NCBI GenBank assembly: GCA_001724175.1
Contig: MEDT01000063.1
Location: 1-32,268 of the forward strand
Direction: 5' to 3'
DNA: 32,268 nucleotides
Source of the DNA: Cytophagaceae bacterium SCN 52-12
GTDB taxonomy: Bacteria; Bacteroidota; Bacteroidia; Cytophagales; Spirosomataceae
In this document: one piece after another, positions 30,751-32,268 of the stretch
Layout: each line of letters begins with the position of its first letter
Numbering within the stretch: position 1 is the stretch's first letter
Translations under genes and position numbers: made by a program
Notes under the pieces: generated by a model
The model's input: only the letters and a program-made list of their open reading frames with translations
What the model was told of the DNA's origin: nothing
Databases searched by the model: none

Positions 30751-32268
30751 CTAGCGAACAGGCTGCCATATCAGGGCATCCGCTACAACTTCCTTTGAAT
30801 CGCCCTTACCCAGCACCTTCACGGCACATGCTTTCCCCGGCTCGAGCTTATACTTCCCGAGCGAAACCCAATCGCCCGAAGGCAGGCCGAGCTCCGTCAC
30901 TTCGCCCGTCTTTATGACAACTTCGTTCTCTTTGCCTCCTGCAGTCACTATCGCGGTTATCTCCGGGCTCAGCCGCTGGAAATTGGAAAAGTACATGAAT
31001 ATTTCGTACGTTCCGCCTGCTTTGATCTCGGGGTTGTACCTCACATAGCTTTCCGCGTCCTTAAGCGCTCCGGCCGACAGATGGTTCCTGCCATAGCCGC
31101 CCCGCGCTTCTTTCCATTCACCCGCTACCTCCACCCATTCGGGGTGATCGTTGTCTACCAGGATTTCAGGGCTGCTGCCATCGGCCAGCGGGTTTACCCT
31201 GAGGCTTTCCTGCAAAGCCTTCACATCTACCTCCTGGACTGCCTGGCGGTTATCTATCGCCATCACGGCAGCAGTCGCGGCAGACTGTCCCAATACCATG
31301 AATACGGGTTCCATACGGATAGAGCCGAATGCTATATGAGACGCCGAGACACAGACCGGTACCAACAGGTTTTTACATTCTCCTTTCTTAGGGACGATCG
31401 AGCGGTAAGAAATAGGATACGGTATCCCCAGGCCTACCTGCACGTCGCCTTCATTTTTTACCATCCCATTCACGACGATGCGCTGGATATTATGCGAATC
31501 CATACCGTACGCAGCCATTCCCACGCCGTCTTCCACTGTTTCTTCCCGCTGACAATGCTTCTGGGTCATCACCACGTCGCTTACCATCCTCCTGGCTTCC
31601 CGCACGTATAATTGCGGTGAAAAGCCTCCGTACTCTTTAAACTCGTCTTTTGTATAACCCCACGTCTGCATATCCTCTCTTATGTGCGCGGGCATCCGCT
31701 CGTCGTTTGCCATGAAATACAAAAGCCCTTTTGTATAATCCTCATGCTCTTTCCATATCCTGGCTCTCGTCGCATAATCTCCTTCCGGATAATCGTAGTT
31801 GGCTCCGATCATATCGGTTGAAAACCCTCCGAAATTGTTGAAATCGGTTTTCCCGTTGGGCATTGCCTTGATCAGGTAGTTGCCGGAGTGGTGCACTATT
31901 TTCCGCCCATCGGCGAGCGTATCTCTTTTAAATGAGCTTTTTACCGTTGTCCATGTTTCCTTCTCAAGGATCCTGAGCAGGAGCTCATACCGTTGGGGAT
32001 CGTAGTTATCGGGTTTTGTAAAGGGCAATTGGTTGGCCTTATCCTGTGTCAGGCACAGTCTGAAATTGTAGGCCTGGATCTTTTTATCGCCGGCCCCGGT
32101 AGAATCGAGCGCTCCTTCGGCCACTCCCCATACCAGTCCGCTTTCCGGCTTGCCACGCTCTTTGTAAGGGTCGACGCCGTCGGGAAGCTGATGAAAAAGC
32201 GAGAGCTGGACACCGTTATAAGTCTCGCCATACCGGCTGTTGTGCTCACGTCCGAATGTATAGCTGAC
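30751..32268 (-). CDS. FAD-dependent oxidoreductase with golvesin-like C-terminal domain, copy 4 (5' end outside window)
   Basis: The frame stays open to the right edge, giving 505 visible residues; the start, signal peptide and FAD Rossmann motif lie beyond 32268. The first visible residues VSYTFGREHNSRYGETYNGV align with VSYFVGREDNSVYNETLSGF of the paralogue at 25099-27120, so an internal GTG start near 32124 is not real. The C-terminal FAD motif SASHIAFGSIRMEPVFMVLG is present. A beta-sandwich of about 130 residues follows (GGTYEIFMYFSNFQRLSPEI, ending EVVADALIWQPVR). It is closest to copy 2 in both catalytic and terminal parts, pointing to a tandem duplication. It is the most upstream visible gene of the operon, whose promoter is outside the window. 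Confidence 0.9.
   Translation of the reverse strand, partial: VSYTFGREHNSRYGETYNGVQLSLFHQLPDGVDPYKERGKPESGLVWGVAEGALDSTGAGDKKIQAYNFRLCLTQDKANQLPFTKPDNYDPQRYELLLRILEKETWTTVKSSFKRDTLADGRKIVHHSGNYLIKAMPNGKTDFNNFGGFSTDMIGANYDYPEGDYATRARIWKEHEDYTKGLLYFMANDERMPAHIREDMQTWGYTKDEFKEYGGFSPQLYVREARRMVSDVVMTQKHCQREETVEDGVGMAAYGMDSHNIQRIVVNGMVKNEGDVQVGLGIPYPISYRSIVPKKGECKNLLVPVCVSASHIAFGSIRMEPVFMVLGQSAATAAVMAIDNRQAVQEVDVKALQESLRVNPLADGSSPEILVDNDHPEWVEVAGEWKEARGGYGRNHLSAGALKDAESYVRYNPEIKAGGTYEIFMYFSNFQRLSPEITAIVTAGGKENEVVIKTGEVTELGLPSGDWVSLGKYKLEPGKACAVKVLGKGDSKEVVADALIWQPVR

Noticed and set aside
30751-32124. A complete 457-residue protein starting at an internal GTG
   Set aside because: The frame continues to the window edge with clear similarity to the paralogue at 25099-27120, so the gene is cut by the window and does not start there.
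23379-32268. Xanthan lyase function for the proteins with golvesin-like C-terminal domains
   Set aside because: That name comes from a database label for the C-terminal beta domain; the catalytic part is clearly a FAD oxidoreductase and no lyase domain is seen.
1-32268. tRNA genes, CRISPR arrays, insertion sequences or prophage
   Set aside because: No tRNA-like cloverleaf, regularly spaced repeats, transposase or phage structural gene was recognised by eye on either strand.

Overview
The window looks like a chromosomal segment of a member of the Bacteroidota, probably a soil or aquatic Cytophagales, Chitinophagales or Sphingobacteriales relative. The evidence is a SusC/SusD pair, an ECF sigma factor with a FecR-type anti-sigma factor ending in a DUF4974/STN-like domain, many secreted lipoproteins and glycoside hydrolases, and AT-rich translation starts without clear Shine-Dalgarno sequences. 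I cannot assign a genus. No rRNA, tRNA, CRISPR array, insertion sequence or phage gene was recognised.

Layout. (1) 1-2840, minus strand: an unrecognised short ORF, a FecR-like anti-sigma factor and its ECF sigma factor with no cognate TonB receptor beside them, then a PIN-domain toxin gene broken by a deletion and frameshift next to an intact small antitoxin-like gene. (2) 3076-7242, plus strand: a Tat-exported D-threonine-aldolase-like PLP enzyme, an MFS transporter (TTG start), an IclR regulator and an RraA-type aldolase/decarboxylase. This looks like a small catabolic module. It ends at a long inverted repeat where it converges with the next block. (3) 7349-23159, minus strand: a nine-gene polysaccharide-utilisation operon read SusC, SusD, GH5-like enzyme with C-terminal beta domains, divergent GH10, glucarate-dehydratase-like enolase-superfamily enzyme, second divergent GH10, GH-A-clan lipoprotein, SDR, GH2 (beta-mannosidase-like). 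Gaps are 0-57 bases and two junctions overlap. (4) 23318-32268, minus strand: a second operon, closed by a strong intrinsic terminator at 23318-23353. It has four extracytoplasmic FAD-dependent oxidoreductases (PF12831-like) and, among them, a protein with an FMN_bind-type SGAT flavinylation motif fused to a helical-repeat region. The fourth oxidoreductase runs off the right edge.

Working model (inference): SusCD binds and imports a beta-linked glycan, and the GH5, GH10 and GH2 enzymes cut it. The flavoenzyme operon would oxidise sugar ends or side groups outside the cytoplasm, with the flavinylated protein as a possible electron carrier or scaffold. The cytoplasmic SDR and sugar-acid dehydratase would process the resulting acids. 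Both GH10 proteins lack the residues that normally hold xylose at the -2 subsite, so the glycan may not be plain xylan. The most promising undescribed element is the flavoenzyme cluster with its flavinylated repeat protein.
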